Part shown: positions 44,684-54,749 of the stretch, piece by piece
Numbering within the stretch: position 1 is the first letter of the stretch
Layout: every line of letters starts with the position of its first letter
NCBI GenBank assembly: GCA_032164295.1
Contig: JAJHTX010000002.1
Location: forward strand, 248,001 to 312,000
Source: Inonotus obliquus
Taxonomy: Eukaryota > Basidiomycota > Agaricomycetes > Hymenochaetales > Hymenochaetaceae
Length of the DNA stretch: 64,000 bases
Direction of reading: 5' to 3'
Position numbers and translations under genes: made by a program
The notes under the pieces: model-generated
Database searches by the model: none
Told to the model about the DNA's origin: nothing
Seen by the model: the letters and a program-made list of their open reading frames with translations, nothing else

Positions 44684-47290
44684 AAGGTTGGGCGACCCGA
44701 CCAACCGTTGGTTCGATCCGGTTCGGTGTAACGGAAAATCGGTTTGAACGTTGAGAGACCTAGACGTGCGGCGAAAACTCGAGGAGCCCCTGGATGTAGC
44801 TTGTAGAAGTCGTCGATAGCCTCATTAGAGTTTGGGACGAGATTATCACGAGGTTCCCAGGTGGTTTCGTTGTAGCCCTTCCAGCGGACGAGGAATTGAA
44901 GCTTTCCTCGATGTTCGCGTGAGTCTAGAATTTCTTCGACTTCGTACTCTTCCTCACCGTCGACGAGTTCTGGCGGAGGCGGAGGTGGCTTCTTTTGTCC
45001 TTCGAACGATGGTTCGATGTACAGTTTAAGGAGTACCTCGTTGAAAACGGGGTGTACTTTTTTCCATGTTTTGGGCAGCTTAAGTTTATACGCAGCTGCG
45101 CCAACCTTTTCCATAACGTCGAAAGGGCCGTACCATTTGTCCGCGAACTTCCGAGTGGGCCTGACCGTTGTAACGTTTCGTCCGTCCAGCATAACCTTAT
45201 CTCCGACCTGATATTCAACGACGTCGGTTGCCTGTCGATTGTGTGCTCTTTTCATTGCATCGTTTGCCTTTTCAAGGTTTTCTTTTGCTTGAGCATGTGC
45301 CTCCTTGAGTTCTTTGGCAAATTCCTCAGTTGACAGGTTGCTCGACGTCGTATGGATCGTTCCTGGGTTAAGAGGATTGAGGCCCGTATTGACGAAGAAA
45401 GGAGACATCTTTGTCGACGAATGTTCCCGATTGTTGTAAGCGAACTCCGCAAGCGCTAGCCATTCAGACCAATCCGACTGTCGATGGTTAACGTACATCC
45501 TTAGGTACAGTTCGAGTTCTTGATTAACTCGCTCTGTCTGTCCGTCAGTCTGAGGATGATAGGCCGTCGACGGATTTCCTTCGATATGAAGAAGCTTGTA
45601 AAGCTCTTTCATGAAATCCGCATCGAACTGGGGACCTCGGTCATGGACGATCTTTTTGGGGAGTCCGTGTAGCCTGAAGATATGGTCCCTGTAGAGCCTT
45701 GCCGTTCCTTGAGCCGTTATCTTCGTCGTCGTCGGTATCGCGTGTATTTGTTTTGAAAACTTGTCGACGATGACGCAGATCGCGTTGTAACCGTTTGACT
45801 CGGGGAGTTCACCAATGAAATCTACGGATATTGTCTGCCACGGACCTTCGGGGACGTCGTGTGGATGTAGGGTACGCCGCTTTGGTTGTCTAGACGGTTT
45901 AGTCCTTTGGCAAACGTCGCAACCCTTAACGTACTTGACAACGTCTTGGATTAGTCCAGGCCACCAATACTTTTGACCGATGGACCTCCAAGTCTTGGTT
46001 TGGCCTGGGTGACCTGCTAGCGGTGAGTCGTGATACTCTTTTAAGACGTCTCCGATCAGTTCGATCGGTACGACGAGTCGACCGTCCATCCTGGGCTCCA
46101 GTCCTTCGCTTGCATCCTTGATCCGTTGTTCCAATTTTGTTCGCGTCGTTTCTACGACAGCCCTAGCCCCGAACCATTCCTCCTTTAACAGCATCAGCCC
46201 CTGGTTGTCCTCCTTTCCCTCGTCGTAGTCATACCGACGGGAGAGAGCATCTGCCTTTGTCATGGTGGTACCGGGTTTGTGAATGAACGTAAGGTCGAAC
46301 TCTGATAAGAATAGCGACCAACGAGCTTGTCGACGATTCAGATCTTGCGGCTTCCTGAAGTATGTCAGGTTGGCATGATCCGTCCAGAGTTCGACGGGGT
46401 TTTTAGCGCCTAGGAGATATTGTCTCCATTCCGTCAATGCTTGGACGACTGCAAGAAGCTCCTTGTCGTAGATTTGATAGTTTCGTTCGGCCGGCGACAA
46501 CGTTTGGGACCTGTAGGCGATCACCCTCCATACGTCATCCTGCTTCTGGAGTAAAACACCTCCAGTCGCAAAGTCTGACGCGTCGGTTTCTACTCGAAAC
46601 GGGTCGTCGTCGTTTGGGATCGCTAGGACGGGAGCGCTGGTCAACCTTTGTTTGATTTCCTCGAAGGCTGCCTGCTCCTGTGGAGTCCATTCCCATGCGA
46701 CGTCTCCGGTCAGACGAGTAAGCGGTTTGATGACAGCACTGTAACCTTTGACGAATCGTCGAAGCCAATTGCCGAGCCCCAGAAACTGTTGCAGCTGTTT
46801 CTTGTTTTTTGGTACGGGCCATTCGGCGACAGCGTCGATTTTTGCAGGGTCCATGCGTATTTCACCATTACCGAGGATGTAACCAAGGAATTTAACCGTC
46901 GACACCTCAAACTCGCACTTCGTCGATTTCAGGTACAGCTTGTGCTCCCTCAGCACGCTAAGTACCTGTTTAACCAACCGTCGGTGCTCTTCAACATTTT
47001 CCGAGAAGATGAGTATGTCGTCGAGGTAGATGACAATCTTTCCTTGTCCGATCAGGTCTCTGAAGATGTGGTTGACGAAAGTCTGGAATGTGGCCGGTGC
47101 GTTGCATAAGCCGAAGAACATGACGGTGGGTTCGAAAAGTCCCTCGTTCGTTCTAAAGGCTGCCTTCCATTCGTCCCCTTCTCTGATACGGATATTGTAG
47201 TATCCCCATCTGACATCGAGTTTCGAGATGACCTTTGCCGTTTTGACCTTGTCGACGAGTTCTCCGATGAGCGGTAACGTTGTTTTTAAT
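44671..47290 (-). CDS. Pol, downstream part: RT end, RNase H, integrase, chromodomain
   Basis: One frame of 816 codons from the methionine at 47,121, open upstream to about 47,285. [14 protein letters not shown] and YLDD (residues 32-35). RNase H: TDAS (D180), KEL (E221), TDH (D248). Integrase: zinc region with H364/H371 and C401/C404 (KGCDVCQRT), catalytic D434 (VDF), D494 (HDRG) and E530 (QTERVNQ). A GPF module lies near 665 and a chromodomain at about 725-775 ([26 protein letters not shown]), which in chromoviruses targets modified histones. The upstream 282-codon frame must join it by a shift near 47,276-47,284, inside RT before its first catalytic Asp. Confidence 0.93.
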
Positions 47291-48240
47291 CGTCCCTTCG
47301 TTGAGTTTCCTGTAGTCTTGGATAGCTCTTAACGAACCGTCTGCTTTCTTTATGAAGAAGAAAGGAGACGCCATGGGGGATGACGATTCACGTATGCGTC
47401 CTGACTTGAGGTTTTCATCGATGAAGGCGCGCAATTCTTCGCGTTCCTTCATGTTTAACGGGTAGACCTTACAATCGGACGGCTTAAAGTCCGGTTTCAA
47501 GTCGATGACGTGGTCCCATACCCTATGCTCGGGTAGCCGCTCAAAGTTCTCTTCGCTGAAGACGTCGTAATATTCCTTCAGATACAGTAGCTCTGATGAT
47601 GGCCTGCGCTGAGGAATTACGTAGCGAGCTTTAGGAATGTCGTATCGTTTACACGACGTCGGGCATTCGTTGAAGTCAATTTGTCCCCGTTTCCAGTCAA
47701 TCGACGGGTTGTGTCGGCTTAACCATGAGTAGCCTAGGAACAGATTTGATGTTGAAATCGTAAGGACGGGTAGACGTATCCTTTCCTCATGATTCTCAAT
47801 CCGGAGGTTCAGTTCGACATATCGCTTCACCTTGCCTCCTTCGTTCGGTGTTCCATCGGCATTCATGACATTCGTCGCGTCTGGAAGTTTCATCGTCGGA
47901 ATTTGGTACCGTTCGACGAAGCCAGCGTCGATATACGAGTCTGTGCAACCCGAGTCTATCAACGCATGGGCATCTAACACTCTCCCATCACTCAGGATCA
48001 TGTCGACGTAGAGATCCAGCTCATACCGAACCTTCGCCGGGGTTTCCTCATTTATTTTTCTGACGACTGGGCCTTTGATGAGTTCGTCGAGGAGGAGCTC
48101 AAAGTCATCATTGTCGGATTCGTTTTCTTTAGACGGTTCAGTTTCGATTTGATTTTTTAATTCGTCAATTTTATCTGCAGACGTCGCATTTAATAATTGT
48201 ACATTTGACGAATTATAATTTATTGGGGATCGAAACGAAG
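47153..48240 (-). CDS. Pol, upstream part: protease and RT start, frameshifted end
   Basis: The frame is open from the gag overlap. It carries an aspartic protease with [12 protein letters not shown] (active-site DSG) about 20 residues after the internal ATG at 48,001, and [16 protein letters not shown] further on. RT begins with [20 protein letters not shown] and RKLN. After KNN (about 47,280) the frame goes out of register; the remaining ~40 codons to 47,153 are a shadow of the other frame. The fault looks like loss of a few bases relative to the family pattern. I do not reconstruct it. Confidence 0.88.
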
Positions 48241-48276
48241 AGTCCGAAAAACCTAAGCCAGTGACACCGACGTCAT

Positions 48277-49677
48277 CTACTGGCTGACCGAAAAATCCTC
48301 GTCGTCGGGGTTACTTTCTTCGACGACTTCTTCCTCTTGCATACTACGCGCCACTGATGCCCGTGCTGCTTTCACGTCAGCGTCTGCGAATAACACTTCA
48401 CGTAGCAGTTCCTTCGCCTGCTCGGAGAGTTCGGCGACGACCGTACGAACTTGTTGTTTGGTCGTCGGCGTCGGACAATTCGCAGAGATGTGGCCTTGTT
48501 TACCACACTGGAAACACCTTCCTTCGCGGCGTAGCCGTCGAAGGACGTCCTGCATCGGTTCGCCTTGGCCCCCAAAGGTAATTCCCGTCACGTCCTTTTT
48601 GTCGCCGCGCGACGGGTCGAACAGGGCCGGCTGTTGTGGTGCCGGCGGGTGGACTTGTCGACGCGGTAGTGGTTGCGTCGGTGCCTTCTGGTTACGCAGT
48701 TGGCGGACTTCGCGCTCGTTCGCGTCAAACATGATGGCGTACCCCTTCATCGTGTCATAATCCGTCGGTTTCGCCGGAAGACGAATGATCGCCGTTGCTA
48801 CTTCTTCCCGAAGAGCCTTCTTTAGCTGCGGGAGCACGACGTTGACGTCCGTCGTCTTGACTCCTGCTTGGCTCATTGCGATCTCGAAATTGGCAAGGAA
48901 AACACCGGCATCGGCGTTTCCTTGGCGCATTTCCGTCCACCGAGTGTACGCTCGGTCCTTCTCGCCAGGGTCCTTAAAGGACTGGTCGATCTTTTCAAGG
49001 AACTTCTTAAAGGTGTCGACGATCGTTATCGCACCTTGGTCATTTGTTATTCCGTCGTAGTAGTTTTGAGCCCACGTCGACGCTGTGCCTTCCTTCATGT
49101 ACGACAGCACGAAAGAGATCTTCTTCTTGTCGTTGACGAAGATCGAGCCAGTATCGTCGGCGCTGATGTACGCCAGACATTCTCGACGGAATCGGAGGTA
49201 GTCTTTGCCTCCAGCGAAAGGCGTCGGCGGTGCGATCCCAAGATCTTTCATCGTCGACTGTTTAGGCGCTTGTCTCTGTTGTGCAGACATCGCCGCCGCG
49301 ACTAAAGCGGCGAAGTCCTGGATCTGTTGGGCAGTGAGGGATGACGTCGTGGTTTGAGGGTTCGACATGGTTCGTGTCAATCCAAAGGCGGTCGATGTCG
49401 AGGGTAGAGACGGCGACGGGGGAACGGGAGATTGGGGAGGCGGAGTAGGAGCGGCTGTCAGCGGCGACGGATTTCTCGGTTTCCACCTGAAGGTCTTTGT
49501 GTGTTCGTCGTTGTCCCACGACACCCAAGACTTGCTAGTTGGCGACCACCAGGATTCGAAAGTCCTGCCTTGTTTGTCGGTGACTGTAACGTTGTCTTGC
49601 TCGTCAACGACGGAGTTGGAGGGGAGCGCCGCTAACTGTTCTTGTGTTAGAGGCAGCTTGTCAACGTCGACGGGTTA
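48277..49677 (-). CDS. Gag (capsid and nucleocapsid)
   Basis: The frame is open from about 49,677; the first in-frame ATG is at 49,368, giving 363 residues. Capsid words: [40 protein letters not shown]. Nucleocapsid: one CCHC zinc knuckle [14 protein letters not shown] that binds RNA. The end is acidic ([19 protein letters not shown]). Pol continues in the -1 frame and overlaps the gag end. The ~100 codons before the first ATG ([16 protein letters not shown]) look coding, and an earlier ORF ends inside them, so the true N-terminus may lie upstream. Confidence 0.85.
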
Positions 49678-49882
49678 GAGGCGTCCACAACTCGTAGATG
49701 CGGACGGTCGGTACCCAGGTAATGAGCGCGCGATGGAAGTGACCGACGACCTCAAAATAAGCTCCGACTTCGAAAGGAACAAGATGATCGTTATCGTCGA
49801 GGTAATAACCGACGATCGCGTAGGTGGGGTAACACTCGAGAAACCCGATATACTCACGGAGGGAACGTGGTACACCGGACAT
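49661..49882 (-). CDS. Short ORF overlapping the 5' end of gag
   Basis: ATG at 49,882 (MSGVPRSLREYIGFLECYPT), 73 codons, rich in aromatic residues (YAIVGYYLDDNDHLVPFEVG), ending TPLTRRR at 49,661. Its end overlaps the start of the open gag frame by ~16 nt in another register. It could be the N-terminus of gag reached by a frameshift, a leader ORF, or the product of a small mutation. No family recognised. Confidence 0.5.
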   Translation of the reverse strand: MSGVPRSLREYIGFLECYPTYAIVGYYLDDNDHLVPFEVGAYFEVVGHFHRALITWVPTVRIYELWTPLTRRR

Positions 49883-50239
49883 GTAACGTCGATCGACTCG
49901 ACGCTCAGATAGCACGTGAACTCTCACGTCGTCTCAGGGGGTTCAGCAACACTTCGACAAACGACTTTCCAACGAGCGTATCCGCTAGACACTGCTGGGC
50001 TTTCTTGTCGCAAGCGACAACCGACGGCAGCGTTGTCAGAGAGCGGTGTCTAAGTCAAACGTCGAGTAAGGACGTGGGACGACACTTCACTAACAATAGG
50101 TACACGTCCGTCTCAGGGGTCTGACGACTATCCACTGACCAGCATCGACAACGAGAGAAAACAGAGGTGGAACGGAGGATGTCAGAGACACGTACGAGTT
50201 TGTTGTTTTAACGTCGACAACAACGACACGAGTTAAGAG

Positions 50240-50250
50240 ACTCTCTTGTT
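50240..50250 (-). other. Self-priming primer-binding site (Tf1 type)
   Basis: In the sense direction, one base after the 5' LTR, comes AACAAGAGAGT. It is complementary over 11 nt to ACTCTCTTGTT at the inferred 5' end of the transcript (50,436-50,446 within the 5' LTR). This is the arrangement known from Tf1/sushi elements, whose own RNA 5' end primes reverse transcription. No tRNA 3' end match was recognised. Confidence 0.65.
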
Positions 50251-50251
50251 A

Positions 50252-50703
50252 TGTTACGCCTTGCGCAGTCAGAGACGTCGATCACTGGATCAGAGGCGTC
50301 GACGAGCAAGAAGACGAGCTACCACTTAATCACAAGAGACCGGAGTCTGCGACGTAGGTGATAGTACTAGATTAGAACGCCTATCTAATATACAGGTATC
50401 ATACGACTTACCTGCGACGTAGGTGATAGTACTAGAACAAGAGAGTGGGGAAACCCTAACTCTCTGATCCAGTCTTATATACACAGATGTCGCGGGAAAG
50501 CTTTACATAAACTGTACAGTATAAACAAAGACAAACAGAAACAAAGGAAGAAAGGGAATGGTGGGATAAAGTTGTTATAGATTGTGATTAGCTAAGCCAG
50601 TAGGGATTAATTGAAAGAACGTGGTTAAAATGAAAGTAAATATGCATCGACGAAATAGAAAGAAAGGCCGTATGAGGAAGAAAGGAAAAAAGACGTCGTA
50701 ACA
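50252..50703 (-). repeat. 5' LTR of the chromovirus
   Basis: Same sequence as the 3' LTR. Promoter TATATAAG at 50,474-50,481, transcript start inferred near 50,446. Confidence 0.95.
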
Positions 50704-50708
50704 AGAAC

Positions 50709-51500
50709 CCTTGATGACTTCCACTGTATCTCCCTTCCCTGAGCTGACCGAGATGCTGACATGCACATTCCGATACAGTATCTATTGTGGCAGTGTCAGG
50801 CTATAAATGTATTACATAATAGCCAATACCAAATTCGTCAAGCATAACAGGGCATTATCACAGAAACTATCAAAGACTCGTAACGTGTGGATTCAATAGT
50901 CATGCCTGCTCATTGTACCATTCCTCTTGCAAATTATCAAAAGTTACACGTCTAGCAGGAATATTAGCCATTATACTACAGAATAAAGTAATAAATAACA
51001 TACCGGATTGTTCGAGAAATCAGATGCTCTCCTAAGAACCACTCAAACTCTACTCACTCAATTTTTATAGAGGTGATCGTCTCTATCTATATTCTGTAAC
51101 CAAGACAGCATCAGATCTCTAAAAAGCATATGAATATCAGTTAAATACCTAATGGGTGATGAACTTTTGACAGTACAATTCAGCGAACACAATCCTCGAA
51201 GGTGATGTAATAGAAGATGTAGGCTGAGAATGACTTTGATCGTATGAAGAAGCATGATGAGAAGCTGCAGGACATAATCCTGCACATTGATAGTCTCATA
51301 TATATAATATGCTCCGAGATGTGCCTCGAAACTGGTACTAATATAATTCCAATTGAATAAGTATCTTCTAGCTTTATGCGAAGGTTTCAGGGTATAGATA
51401 ATAGATAGAGCAGTAATAGTAGGCTATCTAGATCGTATAAGTGATAACTAAAAAGAAATATAATATAACTAAATGAGGTATTAATTAATTGCTTGGCATG
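50709..51500. other. AT-rich stretch without gene
   Basis: This was the right flank of the chromovirus target and, before that insertion, the continuation of the DNA at 44,213. Only short frames occur. No LTR of the truncated gag element was identified. Confidence 0.4.
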
Positions 51501-51501
51501 T

Positions 51502-51690
51502 GCAAAGGAGGCAGTGCATGAATAAGCAAAATAGCCTAAAACAGTATAATCTACATTAGAGAGAGCAAAGGAGGCAGTGCGTAAAAGAGCAAAGTTGCTT
51601 AAAAGAGTATAATTGATACTGGAAAAAGCAAAGGAGGCAGTGCGTAAATGAGCAAAGTACTACCAGAATTGTATAAATTAAAATGCAAAT
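51502..51690 (+). repeat. Tandem repeat, ~62-64 bp unit, three copies
   Basis: The word GCAAAGGAGGCAGTGC starts at 51,502, 51,564 and 51,628, each followed by (G/A)TAAA-rich sequence and AGCAAA. Partial units (GAGCAAAGAAG, GCAAAGGGCAAAG) follow to about 51,720. Confidence 0.7.
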
Positions 51691-51824
51691 GAGCAAAGAA
51701 GTAGCAAGCAAAGGGCAAAGTGTACTAAAAATAAATGAATCTAGTACAAATATAGAATATTAATTAGTACTAATAAGGATGTAATATAACTACATATAGA
51801 TAGAAATGACTCATACCTGTAGCA

Positions 51825-52120
51825 CAGCCACCATCCTGTAAAGTATATAAGAGCGGCCTCCCTTGCCCTCAATAAAAGAATAAGAAGTGCCCCCCGAGCA
51901 ACAGTTTACCTTCAGAACAGTCTGAAACACCTCGTGTGATCAAGAATCAGCTAAGACTCAGTGCTCTTAGCTTACTAAGTAAAATCAGTGATACTCTAGC
52001 AGCGGTAACCAGTCCCTCAAGAGTAATCTCATCTTAAGAAACAGTTTAACAAATCCCGTGTGATTAAGAATAAGAATTAGCTAAGACTCAGTGTACTTAG
52101 CTTACAGACATATTGAGTGA
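51825..52120 (+). repeat. LTR-like promoter remnant with internal duplication
   Basis: A TATATAAGAG box (51,844) precedes a CT-rich start and AATAAAAG. Then two related blocks (about 51,925-51,985 and 52,045-52,105) each contain GTGTGATYAAGAAT and AGCTAAGACTCAGTG followed by CTTAGCTTAC, which can form a stem with AAGCTAAG. This resembles the R-U5 part of a solo LTR; the ends were not fixed. Confidence 0.4.
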
Positions 52121-52369
52121 TCAAGCAATTGCCTTGAGCTTAATATAACCTAATATAGCAGATAGCCACTACTTACCAAATAAGTACTAGTATTGTTCTG
52201 ATTAGATTCATAGCTTCCTTTGCCTAAACGAACACTGGGAAAACTATCCGATTGCATAAACAATCCGATTGACCCAGCGAGCAGTGTGTTTGTTGATTAT
52301 ACTAGAATAACTAGGTTTTAATCAAATACATTTACTGCATGACAGCATATACTGCTTTCTCGCACCTTC

Positions 52370-52841
52370 CATTGCCAACAATTGTCTTGCAATGGTCAGT
52401 CACAATATAACATCTGTTTCTGGAATGACCTACTCGTACTTTGCACCTTGATGCTTCTTGGGTTTCTGAAGAGGGTACTATCGCTTACGAAACTCGCATA
52501 GTTACTTGATTCATATACATTGCATTTCTGCACTCTGGTCAGCTGACTGATACCTCCTTTGCATTCTCTCGTTTGCATCTCACCTCTGCAGTCTATATAC
52601 CACATATGAGGGGCTCGTCTCCTCGGCTCTACCTCTTGTACTCTCAGTGCAAAGTACTAAGTGTAAGTCTTTCTACCGACTTAGCACCTATTGGCTGACT
52701 GAATCTCTGACTATCTCATTGACAATCAAGCAAGACCGGTGTCGTCTTGACGAGATTCCGTAACACAGTCAGCAACTAGACTTTTGGCAGCACTTGTCAT
52801 CATAAGAAGAAGAAGCAACACTCATTAGTAAGATCTTTCAA
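52370..52841 (+). promoter_or_regulatory. Conserved 5' flank of variable-core locus 2
   Basis: Homologous to 33,837-34,348 over its length, ending with CAGCACTTGTCATCATAAG and a short AG-rich leader immediately before the ATG. Confidence 0.6.
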
Positions 52842-53597
52842 ATGACCTCAAGTCCAAGAATCTCAAGGAGCTCCAGATCAACAAGCCATCACGGTAGCCC
52901 AAGGCCTAAGAAAGATCACCCAAGAGCCGGTCCGGGCTCATTGCACAAAGTATGGGACAGATTTTGTGGTTTAGTGAATGATGCACCCGTAGCTACTTCA
53001 ATCTCCAGATTGTTTCAATCAAGGAATTCGGGCACAGTGTCTGGGATTTCAAACAAGTTGGCCTATCTGTGTAATTTCATTGTGGAAAAAATGGAACTTG
53101 TAAGGCATTCGTTCTCAGAAGAATTGATCCCAAATATTATTAGATCTAAGTATTCGAACAACAATGTTTGCTGCATTGAATTTGAAGAGCTGAAAGAGAA
53201 TCATGAAATAATGAAAGATGTATTAAGAAAGATGGTACAGACAATTGAGTGGAGAAGATTGCCCATGCACCCGAGGGGTACCTCTGAAAAAGAGTATCCC
53301 AAAGTCTTTAGCGAGTTTCGTAGCCTCGTTGGTGAGCTATCAATGTGAGAAAAGAACCTTGGGATCGTTATATCTGTGCTGGAGAACGGAACGAAGGAAG
53401 ACCATGACTGTTTGATTCAGTTCTGGAAGGATCAGTCCAAGAACGGAATGGTAGACATAGGTGCCTTCAAATATAAAGTCCTGGCCATAGGAGTAGGAGG
53501 ACAAGCCCAAGTACATGCTCCTGGGTATACTCACTACCCAACTCGTAACCATAAGGCGAGAGCAGTCACCAAAATTTGCAATACAATAAATTCTTAA
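52842..53597 (+). CDS. Small helical protein with Ser/Arg-rich start (variable core 2)
   Basis: ATG at 52,842 directly after the conserved leader. The first 168 codons begin MTSSPRISRSSRSTSHHGSP (basic, disordered), followed by helical segments (HKVWDRFCGLVNDAPVATSI, KLAYLCNFIVEKMELVRHSF, FEELKENHEIMKDVLRKMVQ) and stop at 53,348. A GTGAGC donor at 53,331 and an AAG acceptor before 53,402 would remove the stop in phase and add DHDCLIQFWKDQSKNGMVDI to 53,597; without splicing the protein is 168 residues. The helical bundle is unlike core 1 in sequence. No known family, signal peptide or membrane segment. A hAT-like element sits 73 bp after the second stop. Confidence 0.55.
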
Positions 53598-53670
53598 GTG
53601 GTGAATAGTGGAGGCTATCTGAAGAAGATGGCTAAATCTATTTCTAGAACAAGATAAGCTAAAGAAAGGC

Positions 53671-54330
53671 AGGACCCCCGGTAATACTAACAAATGCCTG
53701 TGCCAAATCCAGATAATTTTGGCTGAAAATTTGACCCAATGCCTCTGCTAATCTGGATAAGTAGGGCTCATTTTTCTGCATTTTTCTGGAAAGGCCCCCG
53801 CAAATTTCCAGATAAAATAGGGCATGTGATGGAGGAGGGCTCTGCCAATCCGGATAAGATTGACGATTGTCTCCCAAAATTTGGTCATACCTTCCAAACT
53901 GTTCCTCAATGTTCTTCCTGAACAGGAAAATATTCCATGCAAAGGAAATTCATTTCTGTTGCTTCTTTCAGTGTTTGGAAGGAAATTCGGTCAGTTTCTC
54001 ACATTTCCCCTCAAATCATGAAGGACTTCAAGTCCAAAGGCAATGATAAACAATAGGTTTCTTTATTTTTCACTATGTTCTGCATTGTACATGGTAATGT
54101 AGGGCAGAAAATTGCACGAAACTGCCTTCCCACTAACTGACTTCCAACTGACATAAATCCGGATAAAATTTGCCTCTTTTGGAGGCCTCCGCGAGAATCT
54201 GGACAAAAACTACCCCCTGACCAGTGAAGCCTCCGCAAATCCGGATAAAACGGGCGCGAAGCGCCCGACAAAATCCGGATAAAACCTCCCATTCTGTGCG
54301 CAGGCCTTAATCGGTATTAACGGGGGTCCT
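53671..54330. mobile_element. Non-autonomous hAT-like element, 660 bp
   Basis: Imperfect terminal inverted repeats start AGGACCCCCG and share TAATAC (16 of the first 17 positions). The 8 bp target duplication AGAAAGGC is perfect (53,663-53,670 and 54,331-54,338). TCCGGATAAA/TTATCCGGA words are scattered through both subterminal regions. No transposase frame; short minus-strand ORFs are shadows. The 8 bp duplication suggests hAT, though the AGGAC end is less typical than TAGGG. Confidence 0.8.
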
Positions 54331-54338
54331 AGAAAGGC

Positions 54339-54745
54339 ACGGGATCTTTGGTGGGTCACCAGTGATCCTGGATGGAACTGGTTAGATTGTGCTCAGGGTC
54401 ATAGTGACTGGAGTTTCATGTCCGCTAAATACGATAATCGAGACTAATATATGATCATGACCATGATTTCTTGAGGGAGTGTCTTTATAGTCGCGAGTCG
54501 CTAGCTCTGTTACAAAGCACCAAGTTGTCGCTAGTACAAGTTGCATTTTCCGTCTTTCTTTGTGATGTTCAGGAAGACAATTGAGAATTAAAATGGTAAA
54601 GCGAGATTGCTCTTTCTCTTCAAACCTGGCGGATGGAGCCTATCAGCGTTTCGACCTGTTCGAAAGCCTACGAGGATATGAGGCGAAGAAGACTTGAGAG
54701 TAGTAGCTGCGTATTTATCCACCGCCCATCATGATATCGCCTGTA
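54339..54745 (+). repeat. Conserved 3' flank of variable-core locus 2
   Basis: Homologous to 34,880-35,300. It resumes immediately after the hAT-like element, showing that the element landed in the 3' region of the gene. Confidence 0.6.
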
Positions 54746-54749
54746 GTGT

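Larger units (their letters stand above)
44219..50703 (-). mobile_element. Ty3/gypsy chromovirus, full length, 6485 bp
   Basis: Two 452 bp LTRs (44,219-44,670 and 50,252-50,703) show no difference to the eye. A 5 bp target duplication AGAAC flanks the element (44,214-44,218 and 50,704-50,708). Coding order on the minus strand is gag, protease, RT, RNase H, integrase, chromodomain, that is Ty3/gypsy (Metaviridae) order with a C-terminal chromodomain. A PPT (44,671-44,683) and a self-priming-type PBS (50,240-50,250) are present. Identical LTRs mean a young insertion, but the pol frame is broken in RT, so this copy is not autonomous as read. Confidence 0.95.

Noticed and set aside
46648..47109. 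153-codon plus-strand frame inside the chromovirus
   Set aside because: Antisense shadow of the RT/RNase H coding sequence.
54240..54275. GGGCGCGAAGCGCCC hairpin as a possible terminator
   Set aside because: It lies within the hAT-like element, where inverted words are expected, and intrinsic terminators are not a fungal signal.
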